Shown here piece by piece: positions 9,401 to 16,734 of a stretch of 47,743 nt of DNA. Source of the stretch: an uncultured Kiloniellales bacterium (GTDB taxonomy: Bacteria > Pseudomonadota > Alphaproteobacteria > Kiloniellales > JAKSDN01); assembly GCA_947258885.1 (NCBI GenBank), contig CAMYKD010000009.1:2845-50587 (forward strand), written 5' to 3'. The position numbers were made by a program, and so were the translations under genes. Within the stretch, counting starts at the first letter, position 1. Each line of letters opens with the position of its first letter. The notes beneath the pieces are model-generated. The model did not search any database. It had not been told where the DNA came from and saw nothing but the letters and a program-made list of their open reading frames with translations.

Positions 9401-10114
9401 ATGGTCCGGGCCGGCTTCGTCACCGGGCTGGCCGTCGAGGCGGGCGTGCTGCGCCGGCATGCGGCGTCGCACGATCCAGCCATCGCGCTCATGATCGCCT
9501 GCGCCGGGGCCGACGCCCTGCGGGCCCGGCAGCTGGCCGAGGACCTGCTCGAAGCCGGTGCGGGCGCCCTGGTCAGCTTCGGCATCGCCGGCGGACTCGA
9601 CCCGGCGCTAGCGCCCGGCGACACCGTGCTGCCCGAAGCGGTCGTCGTGCCCGGCGGTAGGGCCGTCGCGACCGACACGGCCTGGCGCCGGTGCCTGCTG
9701 GACCTGGCCGCGGCAGAGGGCCTCCGGCCGACGGGCGGCAGGCTGGCCGGCAGCGACCAAGTGGTCGCGACGGCGGCCGGCAAGCGGGCCCTGTTCGAGA
9801 CGAGCCGGGCGGTCGCGGTCGACATGGAAAGCCACGCGGTGGCCCTGGCGGCCCAAGCGGCCGGCGTGCCCTTCCTGGTGGTCCGCGCGGTGATCGACCC
9901 GGCGGACCGGGCGCTGCCGAAGGCGGTGCATGGCAGCATCGCCCCGGACGGCCGCGCCCGCAAAGGGCTGGTGACCGCGCGCCTCGTCCTGCGCCCCTGG
10001 GAGGCGCCGCAGGTGAACCGGCTGCGCCAGGATACGGATGCTGCGCTCCGCGCGCTCGGCAGGCTGACCCGGGCGATTGGCCCGGTGCTCACTACCTGTC
10101 CGAGGGGTCCTTGA
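9401..10114 (+). CDS. hpnG: Hopanoid-associated phosphorylase HpnG
   Basis: 237 residues from ATG 9401. It is a nucleoside-phosphorylase-family protein: SFGIAGGLDPALAPGD is the phosphate/ribose-binding region and VDMESHAVALAA, near residue 145, carries the base/ribose-binding glutamate. HpnG removes adenine from adenosylhopane to give ribosylhopane. It faces hpnH, the enzyme for the preceding step, convergently, with only 8 bp between the stop codons. The in-frame stretch upstream of 9401 is the shadow of the preceding gene and of a 208-bp gap, and was left out. Confidence 0.9.
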   Translation: MVRAGFVTGLAVEAGVLRRHAASHDPAIALMIACAGADALRARQLAEDLLEAGAGALVSFGIAGGLDPALAPGDTVLPEAVVVPGGRAVATDTAWRRCLLDLAAAEGLRPTGGRLAGSDQVVATAAGKRALFETSRAVAVDMESHAVALAAQAAGVPFLVVRAVIDPADRALPKAVHGSIAPDGRARKGLVTARLVLRPWEAPQVNRLRQDTDAALRALGRLTRAIGPVLTTCPRGP

Positions 10115-10122
10115 GGGGGCGG

Positions 10123-11250
10123 CTACTCCGCGGCCTCCGAGGTGGTCTCCTCGACCGCCTTTGCGACCACGCTGTCGAACACGAAGTCGGCCGGACGCTG
10201 CCCGTCGAGCGGGATCTCCGGGGCCAGGGGGCCTTCGGTCCCGATGCCCTTGAGCGCGACCTTGAGGGCTTTCAGGGGGTGCTTCACCGTATCCTCTACC
10301 GCCGTGCCCTCGTAGCCGCAATGCACCATGCAGTTCGCGCATTTCTCGTAGTTGCCGGTGCCATAGGCGTCCCAGGCGGTCTCCTCCATCAACCGCGCGA
10401 AGGAGGCGGCATAGCCTTCGTTCAGGAGGTAACAGGGCCGCTGCCAGCCGAAGATGTTGCGCGTCGGGTTGCTCCAGGGCGTGCAGCGGTAGCTCTGGTT
10501 GCCGGCCAGGAAGTCGAGAAACAGGCTCGACTGGCTGAACTGCCATTTCTTGCCCTTGCCGCGCCGGAACACCTCGCGGAACAGGTTCTTGGTGTTCTGC
10601 CGGCTCAGGAAGTGCGCCTGGTCGGGCGCCCGCTCGTAGGCGTAGCCGGGCGAGACCGTGATGCCCTCGATGCCCAGCTCGGTCGCGTAGTCGAAGAATT
10701 CGGCGACGCGCGCGGGCTCGGCGTTGTTGAACAGGGTGCAGTTGATGTTCACCCGGAAGCCCTCGGCCTGCACCCGCTTGATCGCTTTGACGGCGCGCTG
10801 GAAGACGCCCTTCTGGTCGACCGCCCGGTCGTGCTCCCCCTCCAGCCCGTCCAGATGCACCGAGAAGGTCAGATAGGGGCTCGGTTTGAACAGCTCCAGC
10901 TTCTTCTCGAGCAGCAGCGCGTTGGTGCAGAGGTAGACGAAGCGCTTGCGTTCGACGATCCCGGCGACGATCTCGCCGATCTCCTTGTGCAGCAGCGGCT
11001 CCCCGCCCGGGATCGAGACGACCGGCGCGCCGCACTCCTCGACCGCCTCCAGGCACTCGCCCACCGAGAGTCGCCGGTTCAGGATCTCGTCCGGATAGTC
11101 GATCTTGCCGCAGCCGGGGCAGGCCAGGTTACAGCGGAACAGAGGCTCGAGCATGAGCACCAGAGGGTAGCGCGCCCGTCCCGTCAGGCGCTGCTTCAAA
11201 ATGTATGCGCCAACCTTGATCTGTTGCTGTATCGGAACCGCCACGGCCAC
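10123..11250 (-). CDS. hpnH: Adenosyl-hopene transferase HpnH (radical SAM)
   Basis: 375 residues. The radical-SAM cluster motif Cx3Cx2C is at C40, C44 and C47 (RCNLACPGC), followed by the GGEPLLH glycine-rich SAM motif near 80-86. Further cysteines near residues 295-305 (EKCANCMVHCGYEG) match the C-terminal part of HpnH. The enzyme adds the 5'-deoxyadenosyl radical to diploptene, the first step in making extended (C35) hopanoids. It is on the minus strand, convergent with hpnG and downstream of the metal cassette, from which it is separated by 118 bp. Identification is secure. Confidence 0.96.
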   Translation of the reverse strand: MAVAVPIQQQIKVGAYILKQRLTGRARYPLVLMLEPLFRCNLACPGCGKIDYPDEILNRRLSVGECLEAVEECGAPVVSIPGGEPLLHKEIGEIVAGIVERKRFVYLCTNALLLEKKLELFKPSPYLTFSVHLDGLEGEHDRAVDQKGVFQRAVKAIKRVQAEGFRVNINCTLFNNAEPARVAEFFDYATELGIEGITVSPGYAYERAPDQAHFLSRQNTKNLFREVFRRGKGKKWQFSQSSLFLDFLAGNQSYRCTPWSNPTRNIFGWQRPCYLLNEGYAASFARLMEETAWDAYGTGNYEKCANCMVHCGYEGTAVEDTVKHPLKALKVALKGIGTEGPLAPEIPLDGQRPADFVFDSVVAKAVEETTSEAAE

Positions 11251-11368
11251 CTCGCCTGATTGCGCTATGGTCGGCCCGCTCCGTCCGAGCCTTGACCCTG
11301 ATCCCTATGCCTAGCCGCTTTTGCCGGCTTAGCCAAGGCCGATCGGAAGGGACCACAACTTTCGCACA

Positions 11369-11920
11369 TCACGATCCCGTGCTCTTCGTTCGGGCCCGCG
11401 AGACGGCCTCGCGCAGCTCTTCGAGCGACGCCGCGCCCGGGATGATCGCTTCGCCGATGACGAAGGTCGGTGTGCCGGTGATCCTCAGACGGGAGGCGAG
11501 TTTCAGGTTGGCCTGGATCGCCGCCTCGATCCCGGGGTCCTCCATGTCGGCCCGCAGGACGATCTCCGGGTTCGCGGGGATATGCTGCTCGATAGGCGCC
11601 GTAGCGCGCTGCTCCTGACTGCCGCCCAACGCGGACACCATGGCGACGGCAAGGCCCAGCCATAGCCAGCCGCGCGGGCCGAGCCACAGGATCCCGAGGC
11701 CGTGCAGCAGGCTGGCCAAAGCCATGAACAAGAAGAACGGCCCGGTCAGGTAGCAGTGGAGCCGGCCGCAGCGCAGCGCGTTGGCAACACAGGCGAGTCC
11801 CATCCAGGCAAGCGCACCGGCCCAGACGAAGGTTCGGGTGGAGGGGGCCATGAACACGGCCGCCACCAAGGTGAAGCTCGGCAGGCCCCAGGCGAGCATG
11901 TAGCTGCGGACACCGCTCAC
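11369..11920 (-). CDS. Four-helix membrane domain fused to a DsbA C-terminal fragment lacking CxxC
   Basis: 183 residues. Residues 1-95 form about four membrane segments with the motif RCGRLHCYLTGPFF near 50-63, a domain seen in small unnamed membrane proteins of mercury-resistance regions. Residues about 105-180 resemble the C-terminal third of DsbA-family oxidoreductases: EDPGIEAAIQANLKLASRL and the cis-proline loop GTPTFVIGEAIIPGA. The N-terminal thioredoxin part with the CxxC active site is absent, so the protein cannot be an ordinary thiol oxidase. The cysteines in the membrane domain could bind metal. The start is GTG 11920 (ATG 11899 is an alternative). It is 45 bp downstream of the GDCCVxC gene and the third gene of the merF operon. 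It may be a deletion fusion. Confidence 0.65.
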   Translation of the reverse strand: MSGVRSYMLAWGLPSFTLVAAVFMAPSTRTFVWAGALAWMGLACVANALRCGRLHCYLTGPFFLFMALASLLHGLGILWLGPRGWLWLGLAVAMVSALGGSQEQRATAPIEQHIPANPEIVLRADMEDPGIEAAIQANLKLASRLRITGTPTFVIGEAIIPGAASLEELREAVSRARTKSTGS

Positions 11921-11965
11921 CCAATCCCGCCGCCCCTCCGGTTTGCTCTTGGCCCGGGCGCGTGT

Positions 11966-12196
11966 TCAGCCGCAGCATCCGCCGGGCACTTGCGCGCCCT
12001 TGGCGCGGGCGTCCTGGATCGGCGGGCAGGGAATGGTCCCGTAGGAGCAGAACACGCAGCAGTCGCCCTCGAGCGGGCGCAGCACCGCCCCGCAGCCCTT
12101 GCAATCGTAGAAGAACTGGCAGGCGTCGGTCGGCATGGTCTCGGTCTCGCGGTGTCCGCAGCGCGGACAGGTCAAGGTCGAGCGAAGCTCCGTCAT
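11966..12196 (-). CDS. GDCCVxC domain protein, cysteine-rich zinc-ribbon type
   Basis: 76 residues with 11 cysteines. CPRC at residues 10-13 and CKGC at 32-35 form a zinc-ribbon-like pair. The hallmark GDCCVFCSYGTIPCPPIQ is at 44-61 and the protein ends in GGCCG. This family includes selenoproteins in other bacteria; here every position is cysteine and no in-frame UGA is seen. Its ATG overlaps the merF stop (ATGA), so it is translationally coupled to merF. A role in binding thiophilic metal ions is inferred from the cysteines and the neighbours; the biochemical function of the family is not established. Confidence 0.82.
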   Translation of the reverse strand: MTELRSTLTCPRCGHRETETMPTDACQFFYDCKGCGAVLRPLEGDCCVFCSYGTIPCPPIQDARAKGAQVPGGCCG

Positions 12197-12402
12197 GCGC
12201 GCCGCCTTCCAATTCGGATGACCGCGTAGATCGTCAGGCCGAGGAAGAGCGCGAGCGCCGGAAAGAGCACGTAGTCGAGCCATCCGACCCAGGCCGACAA
12301 GCCAATCGCCACCAAGGGAATAACCAGCATGGGCGTGACACAGCAGAGCGCGGTCACGGCCGCGCCGATGATCCCGGTGCGCAGAAGCTTCTTGTCGTTC
12401 AT
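12193..12402 (-). CDS. merF: Mercury transport protein MerF
   Basis: 69 residues from ATG 12402 (the MNDKKLLRTG start matches the family; an upstream in-frame ATG at 12435 lies in the promoter). There are two membrane helices, about residues 9-35 and 44-62, with the vicinal pair C20-C21 in ALCCVTP at the start of the first helix, the site that accepts Hg(II). The known 81-residue MerF has a second Cys-Cys pair near its C-terminus; it is missing here. The protein would carry Hg(II) across the inner membrane to a cytoplasmic acceptor. It is the first gene of a divergent MerR-controlled operon. No mercuric reductase gene (merA) is present in the window. Confidence 0.85.
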   Translation of the reverse strand: MNDKKLLRTGIIGAAVTALCCVTPMLVIPLVAIGLSAWVGWLDYVLFPALALFLGLTIYAVIRIGRRRA

Positions 12403-12438
12403 GATCTGCCGCCGCTCCCGTGAACGCGTCTCCATGCT

Positions 12439-12469
12439 AATATGGAACCTGTAGCAACTACAGGTTCAA
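12439..12469 (-). promoter_or_regulatory. MerR-type operator and divergent merF promoter
   Basis: A perfect dyad with arms GAACCTGTAG and CTACAGGTTC around CAA spans 12445-12467. On the minus strand, TTGAAC (12469-12464) can act as -35 and CATATT (12444-12439) as -10, giving a 19-bp spacer that contains most of the dyad. This is the overlong spacer that MerR-family activators untwist. The site lies between the divergent merF and merR starts, so it probably also autoregulates merR. Confidence 0.85.
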
Positions 12470-12484
12470 GGGATAAATCGAGCC

Positions 12485-12922
12485 ATGCCGCTTACGATCG
12501 GCGTCCTGTCCAAACAGACCGGCTGCAACATCGAGACGATCCGCTACTACGAGCGCATCGGCCTGCTGCCCGGCCCCCCACGCAGCGCGGGCGGCCACCG
12601 GCTCTACGGCGAGGTCCACCTGAAGCGCCTCACCTTTATCCGCCGGGGCCGCGAGCTGGGCTTCACCCTGGACGATATCAGGGGACTGCTGGGCCTGGTG
12701 GACGGCGGCGCGTACACCTGCGCCGAGGTCAAGGCCCTCACGCTCGATCACCTCGGCGAGGTGCGGCGCAAGCTGGCGGACCTCCGGCGGCTGGAGCAGG
12801 TGCTCAAGCACATGGTGGAAGAGTGCGACGGTGGCGCGGTGCCGGACTGTCCGGTCATCGACGCGTTGTTTCGGGCAACGCGGGACCGGATGCCGGTCAG
12901 TCCAGGTAGCCCTCGTCCTTGA
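12485..12922 (+). CDS. merR: MerR family transcriptional regulator, mercury-sensor type
   Basis: 145 residues, the length of MerR. The N-terminal winged helix (residues 4-70, RYYERIGLLP at 20-29) is followed by a dimerisation helix. Three cysteines, C79, C114 and C122, match the Hg(II)-binding triad of MerR in order and nearly in spacing (35 and 8 residues, against 35 and 9 in Tn501 MerR). It should repress and activate the divergent merF promoter through the dyad at 12445-12467. The last eight or so residues read into the 3' end of hpnA on the other strand (26-bp overlap), suggesting that the original merR end was replaced when the cassette joined this site. A sensor for another thiophilic metal is possible. 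Confidence 0.9.
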   Translation: MPLTIGVLSKQTGCNIETIRYYERIGLLPGPPRSAGGHRLYGEVHLKRLTFIRRGRELGFTLDDIRGLLGLVDGGAYTCAEVKALTLDHLGEVRRKLADLRRLEQVLKHMVEECDGGAVPDCPVIDALFRATRDRMPVSPGSPRP

Positions 12923-13889
12923 ACCAGGCGACGGCGTCCTCCAGCGCATGCTCCGCCGGGCGGGCGGCATAGCCCAGCTCGGATTCCGCCCTGGCGCTGG
13001 AAAAGAACATGCGCTTCTTGGCCATCCGGACCCCATCCACGGTGACGAAGGGCTCGCCCTTGCGGCGCAGCCGGGCCCAGGCTTCGGCGGCATGGGCCAG
13101 CGGCAGGATCAGGTCGTGGGGGATGCGCACCCGGGGCGGCCGCCGGCCGACCAGGGGCGCGATCACGGCCAGGATTTCGGCCAGGGTCATGTCGCGGCCG
13201 CCCAGCACATAACGCTCACCCACCCGGCCGCGATCGAAGGCGAGCAGGTGGCCCTCGGCCACGTCCTCGACATGGACGACGTTGAGCCCGGTGTCGACGA
13301 AGGCCGGCATGCGCCCGGCCGCCGCTTCGACGATCACGCGCCCGGTCGGCGTCGGCTTGACGTCGCGCGGGCCGATCGGGGTCGAGGGGTTGACGATGAC
13401 GACCGGCAGACTCTCGTCGGCGATCAGGCGGCGCACTTCCTCTTCGGCGAGGTATTTCGAGCGCTTGTAATGGCCGATCATGTCGCCGAGAGCGACCGGC
13501 GTGGTCTCGTCGGCCGGCGTGCCGTCGCGCTTGAGGCCCAGGGTTGCGACGCTGCTGGTATAGACCATGCGGGTCACCCCGGCTTCGGCCGCGGCGCGCA
13601 GCAGGTCGCGGCTGCCCTCGACGTTGACCCGGTAGATCGTCTCCGGCTCGCGCACCCAGAGCCGGTAGTCGGCGGCCACGTGGTAGAGCGCCACGCAGCC
13701 CCGGGCCGCCTTTTCCAGCGAGGCCCGGTCGCGGAGGTCACCGGCCACCGTCTCGACCTCAAGGCCGGCGATATTGCGCCGGTCGCTGGCGTCGCGTGCC
13801 AGCACCCGCACCGCCGTACCTCGGGCGAGCAGTCGCCGCACCACGGCCGCGCCGACAAATCCGGTGGCGCCGGTGACGAGCGTGGTCAT
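12897..13889 (-). CDS. hpnA: Hopanoid-associated sugar epimerase HpnA
   Basis: 330-residue NAD-dependent epimerase/dehydratase-fold protein. The Rossmann motif TGATGFVGAAVVRRLL is at residues 6-21. The catalytic YKRSKYLAEEEV region near 161-172 carries the Tyr-x-x-x-Lys pair, and NPSTPIGPRDVKPTPTG near 187-203 is a strong HpnA signature. HpnA is found in hopanoid clusters and is thought to act on a sugar of the head group, although its exact reaction is not fixed. It lies 4 bp downstream of the nucleotidyltransferase gene on the same strand, so the two are probably co-transcribed. Its 3' end overlaps merR on the opposite strand. Confidence 0.94.
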   Translation of the reverse strand: MTTLVTGATGFVGAAVVRRLLARGTAVRVLARDASDRRNIAGLEVETVAGDLRDRASLEKAARGCVALYHVAADYRLWVREPETIYRVNVEGSRDLLRAAAEAGVTRMVYTSSVATLGLKRDGTPADETTPVALGDMIGHYKRSKYLAEEEVRRLIADESLPVVIVNPSTPIGPRDVKPTPTGRVIVEAAAGRMPAFVDTGLNVVHVEDVAEGHLLAFDRGRVGERYVLGGRDMTLAEILAVIAPLVGRRPPRVRIPHDLILPLAHAAEAWARLRRKGEPFVTVDGVRMAKKRMFFSSARAESELGYAARPAEHALEDAVAWFKDEGYLD

Positions 13890-13893
13890 TGCG

Positions 13894-14634
13894 TCATGCC
13901 TCGTCGAGAACCGGGAAGATCTCGCGTTCGGCCTTGGTCAGGTCCTCGGGGAAATCGATCTCGACCCAGGGCAGGCCGGTCACGTCTTCGACGCCGAAGT
14001 TGCCCGGCGGCTCGCTCAGGATGACGTCGCGGAAGGCCTCCTCGTAGATCTCGTCGAGGCGTCCGGCCTCGACATAGGCGGCCGCGGCCGCGGCGATCCT
14101 GGCCGCCGTCGCGGGCGCAAAGCGCGCGAATCCGATCCACTCGCCCCACCAGTCGTAGGCCAGTTGCGGCCGTTTGTGGAAATCGACCAGTCGGCCGTCC
14201 CGCATGCACAGCTTGACCGGGTCGTCGCCCTCCTCGGTCGCGCGGTCCATGAGGAAGCAGTTGGCCTCGGTCGAGTCGATCAGGCGCCGCATCATTCGGT
14301 GGTCGTAGAGCACGTCGCCGTCCATGAAGATCACCGGCTCGCCGCTGGCGAAGCTCTGCCCGAGCGTCCAGAGCGAGACGATGGCACCGCGTTCGTAGTC
14401 CGGGTTCAGGTAAGTCATCACCATGTCACCGGCGCCGATGCGCGCGATCTCCTCGTCGATCTCCTCGGCCCGGTAGCCGACGGCGAGGTCGATGCGCGCC
14501 ACGCCGCAGGCCCGCAGAATGCGCACGTGCCGGGCGAGCAGGGTCTCGCCGCCGAACCGCAGCAGTACCTTGGGCGGCAGGTCCGGCTGCTCGAGGCGCC
14601 GCCCGACGCCCGCGCCCAGCATCGCGACTCTCAC
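13894..14634 (-). CDS. Sugar/phosphocholine-type nucleotidyltransferase in the hopanoid locus
   Basis: 246 residues from GTG 14634, which has a GGAGG ribosome binding site 6 bp upstream; the longer upstream frame lacks family features. The N-terminus VAMLGAGVGRRLE followed by PPKVLLRFGGETLLARH is the nucleotide-binding loop of NTP_transferase enzymes, FMDGDVLYDHRMM near 100-112 holds the metal-binding Asp motif, and WVEIDFPEDLTKAE near the end resembles phosphocholine cytidylyltransferase-like (LicC) proteins. Such enzymes make CDP- or UDP-activated small molecules. It is encoded 4 bp upstream of hpnA and divergent from hpnM, so a nucleotide-activated head-group precursor for hopanoids is a reasonable inference. 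Not a named hpn gene. Confidence 0.83.
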   Translation of the reverse strand: MRVAMLGAGVGRRLEQPDLPPKVLLRFGGETLLARHVRILRACGVARIDLAVGYRAEEIDEEIARIGAGDMVMTYLNPDYERGAIVSLWTLGQSFASGEPVIFMDGDVLYDHRMMRRLIDSTEANCFLMDRATEEGDDPVKLCMRDGRLVDFHKRPQLAYDWWGEWIGFARFAPATAARIAAAAAAYVEAGRLDEIYEEAFRDVILSEPPGNFGVEDVTGLPWVEIDFPEDLTKAEREIFPVLDEA

Positions 14635-14796
14635 GGTGTCCTCCTTGTTTTCGCCACGGCTCCGTTTAGATAAAACCTGGCCCTCGGAAACCAAACGGTA
14701 ATCCTCATTCCCTACAAGATCATCAATGGCAGACGTCGCACGGGAAGACAAGGCGGCCAGAAATTGCTAGACCCTCCCTTCAAGATAGAGTGATTC

Positions 14797-15447
14797 ATGA
14801 TGACAATCTTCAAATCACGTGGTGCGATCCCGGCGGCCCTGGCGGCCGCGTTGACCCTGGCGGCCGGCCTGTTCTGGCCGGGCGCGCCCACCGCCGCCGC
14901 CGGCGAGACGCCGCGCAGCGTCGCCGAGCAGCTCGACGCGGCCCTTCTGGAGGCCATGCGCAACGCCGAGACGCTCGGCTACGAGGGGCGCTACGAGCTT
15001 CTGGCGCCGGTGCTGGAGGATTCCTTCGACTTTCCCTTCATGGCCCGGGTTTCGATCGGCCGCTATTGGCGCAAGATGGACGAGGTGCAGCAGGCCCAGC
15101 TGGTCGAGTCCTTCGCGCGGCTCAGCATCGCCACCTTCGCGGCGCGTTTCGACGGCTACGGCGGCGAGACCTTCCAGATCCTCGGGCAGGAGGAGGGGCT
15201 GCACGGCACGATCCTGGTCGTCAACCACCTGATCAAGAGCGACGGCGAGGCCATAGCGATCAATTACCTCATGCGCCAGACCGAGGGGCGCTGGCGCATC
15301 GTCGACGTGTTCCTCAAGGCCAAGTACAGCGAGCTGGCGATCAAGCGTTCGGAATACACCTCCGTCTACAAGCGCGACGGTTTCGCCCGCCTGATCGAGA
15401 TCATGGAGGCCAAGATCGCCGGATTTTCCGACGGCGACGCCAGCTGA
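14797..15447 (+). CDS. hpnM: Hopanoid-associated periplasmic MlaC-like protein HpnM
   Basis: 216 residues with an N-terminal signal peptide (basic start, hydrophobic run about residues 11-30, and an AAAGE cleavage-like region near 36). The mature part is a MlaC/Ttg2D family lipid-binding domain: LLAPVLEDSFDFPFMARVSIG near 66-86 and WRIVDVFLKAKYSELAIKRSEY near 168-190. HpnM is the MlaC-like member of hopanoid clusters and probably ferries hopanoids between membranes together with an HpnN-type transporter, which is not in the window. It is divergent from the nucleotidyltransferase-hpnA pair across 162 bp that must hold both promoters. Confidence 0.88.
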   Translation: MMTIFKSRGAIPAALAAALTLAAGLFWPGAPTAAAGETPRSVAEQLDAALLEAMRNAETLGYEGRYELLAPVLEDSFDFPFMARVSIGRYWRKMDEVQQAQLVESFARLSIATFAARFDGYGGETFQILGQEEGLHGTILVVNHLIKSDGEAIAINYLMRQTEGRWRIVDVFLKAKYSELAIKRSEYTSVYKRDGFARLIEIMEAKIAGFSDGDAS

Positions 15448-15512
15448 ACCGGGCACGTCCGCGAACCGGAGGAACGACGACGAGCGACAAAGGAGCAACG
15501 CCCGACGCCGGA

Positions 15513-16691
15513 TTGATCGACGACCTCGCCGACTGGCTGATGACCGAAGCCCTCGGCGACAGCCAGGTCGAGGCGTTTGCGGAGGGCTGCTTTCGTCGCC
15601 TGCAGGCCGCCGGCATTCCCCTGCTGCGGGCCCACGTCGCGTTTCGGACCCTGCATCCCCTGTTCGATGCCATGGGGTTGAACTGGACGCCGGACCAGGG
15701 GCTGGCGGTTTCGACCTTCCAGCGAGACGAGACCGAAAGCGAGCCCTGGCTGAGAAGCCCGCCACACCACCTGATCAAGACGGGCACACCCTTTCTGCGC
15801 CGACGTCTGACCGGGCCTGAAGCGGTCCTCGATTTTCCGGTATTGGAGGAATTCCGTGATCAGGGCGCGACGGACTATCTTGTCTACTTGGTCATATTCG
15901 ACCAGGAGATGGGGACCGGTATCTGGGGCTCGTGGACAACCGACCGGCCGTCGGGATTCAGCGATGCGGACATTCGTGTACTGCAGCGCATCCAGCAGCG
16001 CTTCGCCGTGGCCCTCAAGGTCACGATCAAGGATCAGATCGCCCGCAATGTCGTCGCCACCTATTTGGGGGCGCATGCCGGCGGCAGGGTGCTGAGCGGC
16101 CAGATCCAGCGCGGCGACGGCGAGACCATCCACGCCGCCATCTGGTACAGCGATCTCAGGGACTCGACCTCCCTGGCCGGGGCGCTGCCTCAGGAAGCGT
16201 TCCTGGAGCTGCTCAACGGCTATTTCGAATGCACGGCGGGTGCGGTGCTCGCATACGGCGGCGAGGTGCTGTTGCTGATCGGCGACGCGGTACTGGCGAT
16301 CTTCCCCGCCCACCACGGCGGGGCCGACGAGGGTCGGGCCTGCGAGGCCGCGCTGGCGGCGGCGCGCGAAGCCGGGCAGCGGCTCGACCGGCTCAACGAG
16401 GCACGGGCCCGCAGCGGACTTCGGCGCCTCGAATTTGGATTGGGCCTGCACTTGGGTGAGGTCGTGTTCGGCAACATCGGCGTGCCGGAGCGCCTGCAGT
16501 TCACCGTGGTCGGCCCCGCGGCGAACGAGGTCGCCCGCCTGGAGGCTCTGACCAAGGATCTCGGCAGGCCCGTGCTGGCCAGCGCCGAGTTCGCCGGGCA
16601 CCTGCCGCTTGCCTGGAACTCGCTCGGCCGGCACGCCTTGCGCGGCGTCGACGGCCCGCGCGAGGTCCTGGCCCCGCCGCCGGCCCCGTGA
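15513..16691 (+). CDS. Class III adenylate/guanylate cyclase domain protein
   Basis: About 392 residues if TTG 15513 is the start (ATG 15540 is the alternative). The N-terminal 190 residues form a conserved domain without a clear name; the C-terminal catalytic domain has both metal-binding Asp motifs (AIWYSDLRDST near 210-220 and LLIGDAVLAIFP near 251-262) and GNIGVPERLQFTVVGPAANEVARLE after about residue 320, as in active class III cyclases. It should make cAMP (or cGMP) in the cytoplasm; no membrane segment is seen. It starts about 65 bp after hpnM and could be co-transcribed. A DUF2652 cyclase-fold gene lies at the other end of the hopanoid locus. Confidence 0.85.
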   Translation: MIDDLADWLMTEALGDSQVEAFAEGCFRRLQAAGIPLLRAHVAFRTLHPLFDAMGLNWTPDQGLAVSTFQRDETESEPWLRSPPHHLIKTGTPFLRRRLTGPEAVLDFPVLEEFRDQGATDYLVYLVIFDQEMGTGIWGSWTTDRPSGFSDADIRVLQRIQQRFAVALKVTIKDQIARNVVATYLGAHAGGRVLSGQIQRGDGETIHAAIWYSDLRDSTSLAGALPQEAFLELLNGYFECTAGAVLAYGGEVLLLIGDAVLAIFPAHHGGADEGRACEAALAAAREAGQRLDRLNEARARSGLRRLEFGLGLHLGEVVFGNIGVPERLQFTVVGPAANEVARLEALTKDLGRPVLASAEFAGHLPLAWNSLGRHALRGVDGPREVLAPPPAP

Positions 16692-16734
16692 GACCGCAGA
16701 GCCGCCGCGCCGCGGAAATCGAAATCCGAATGCA

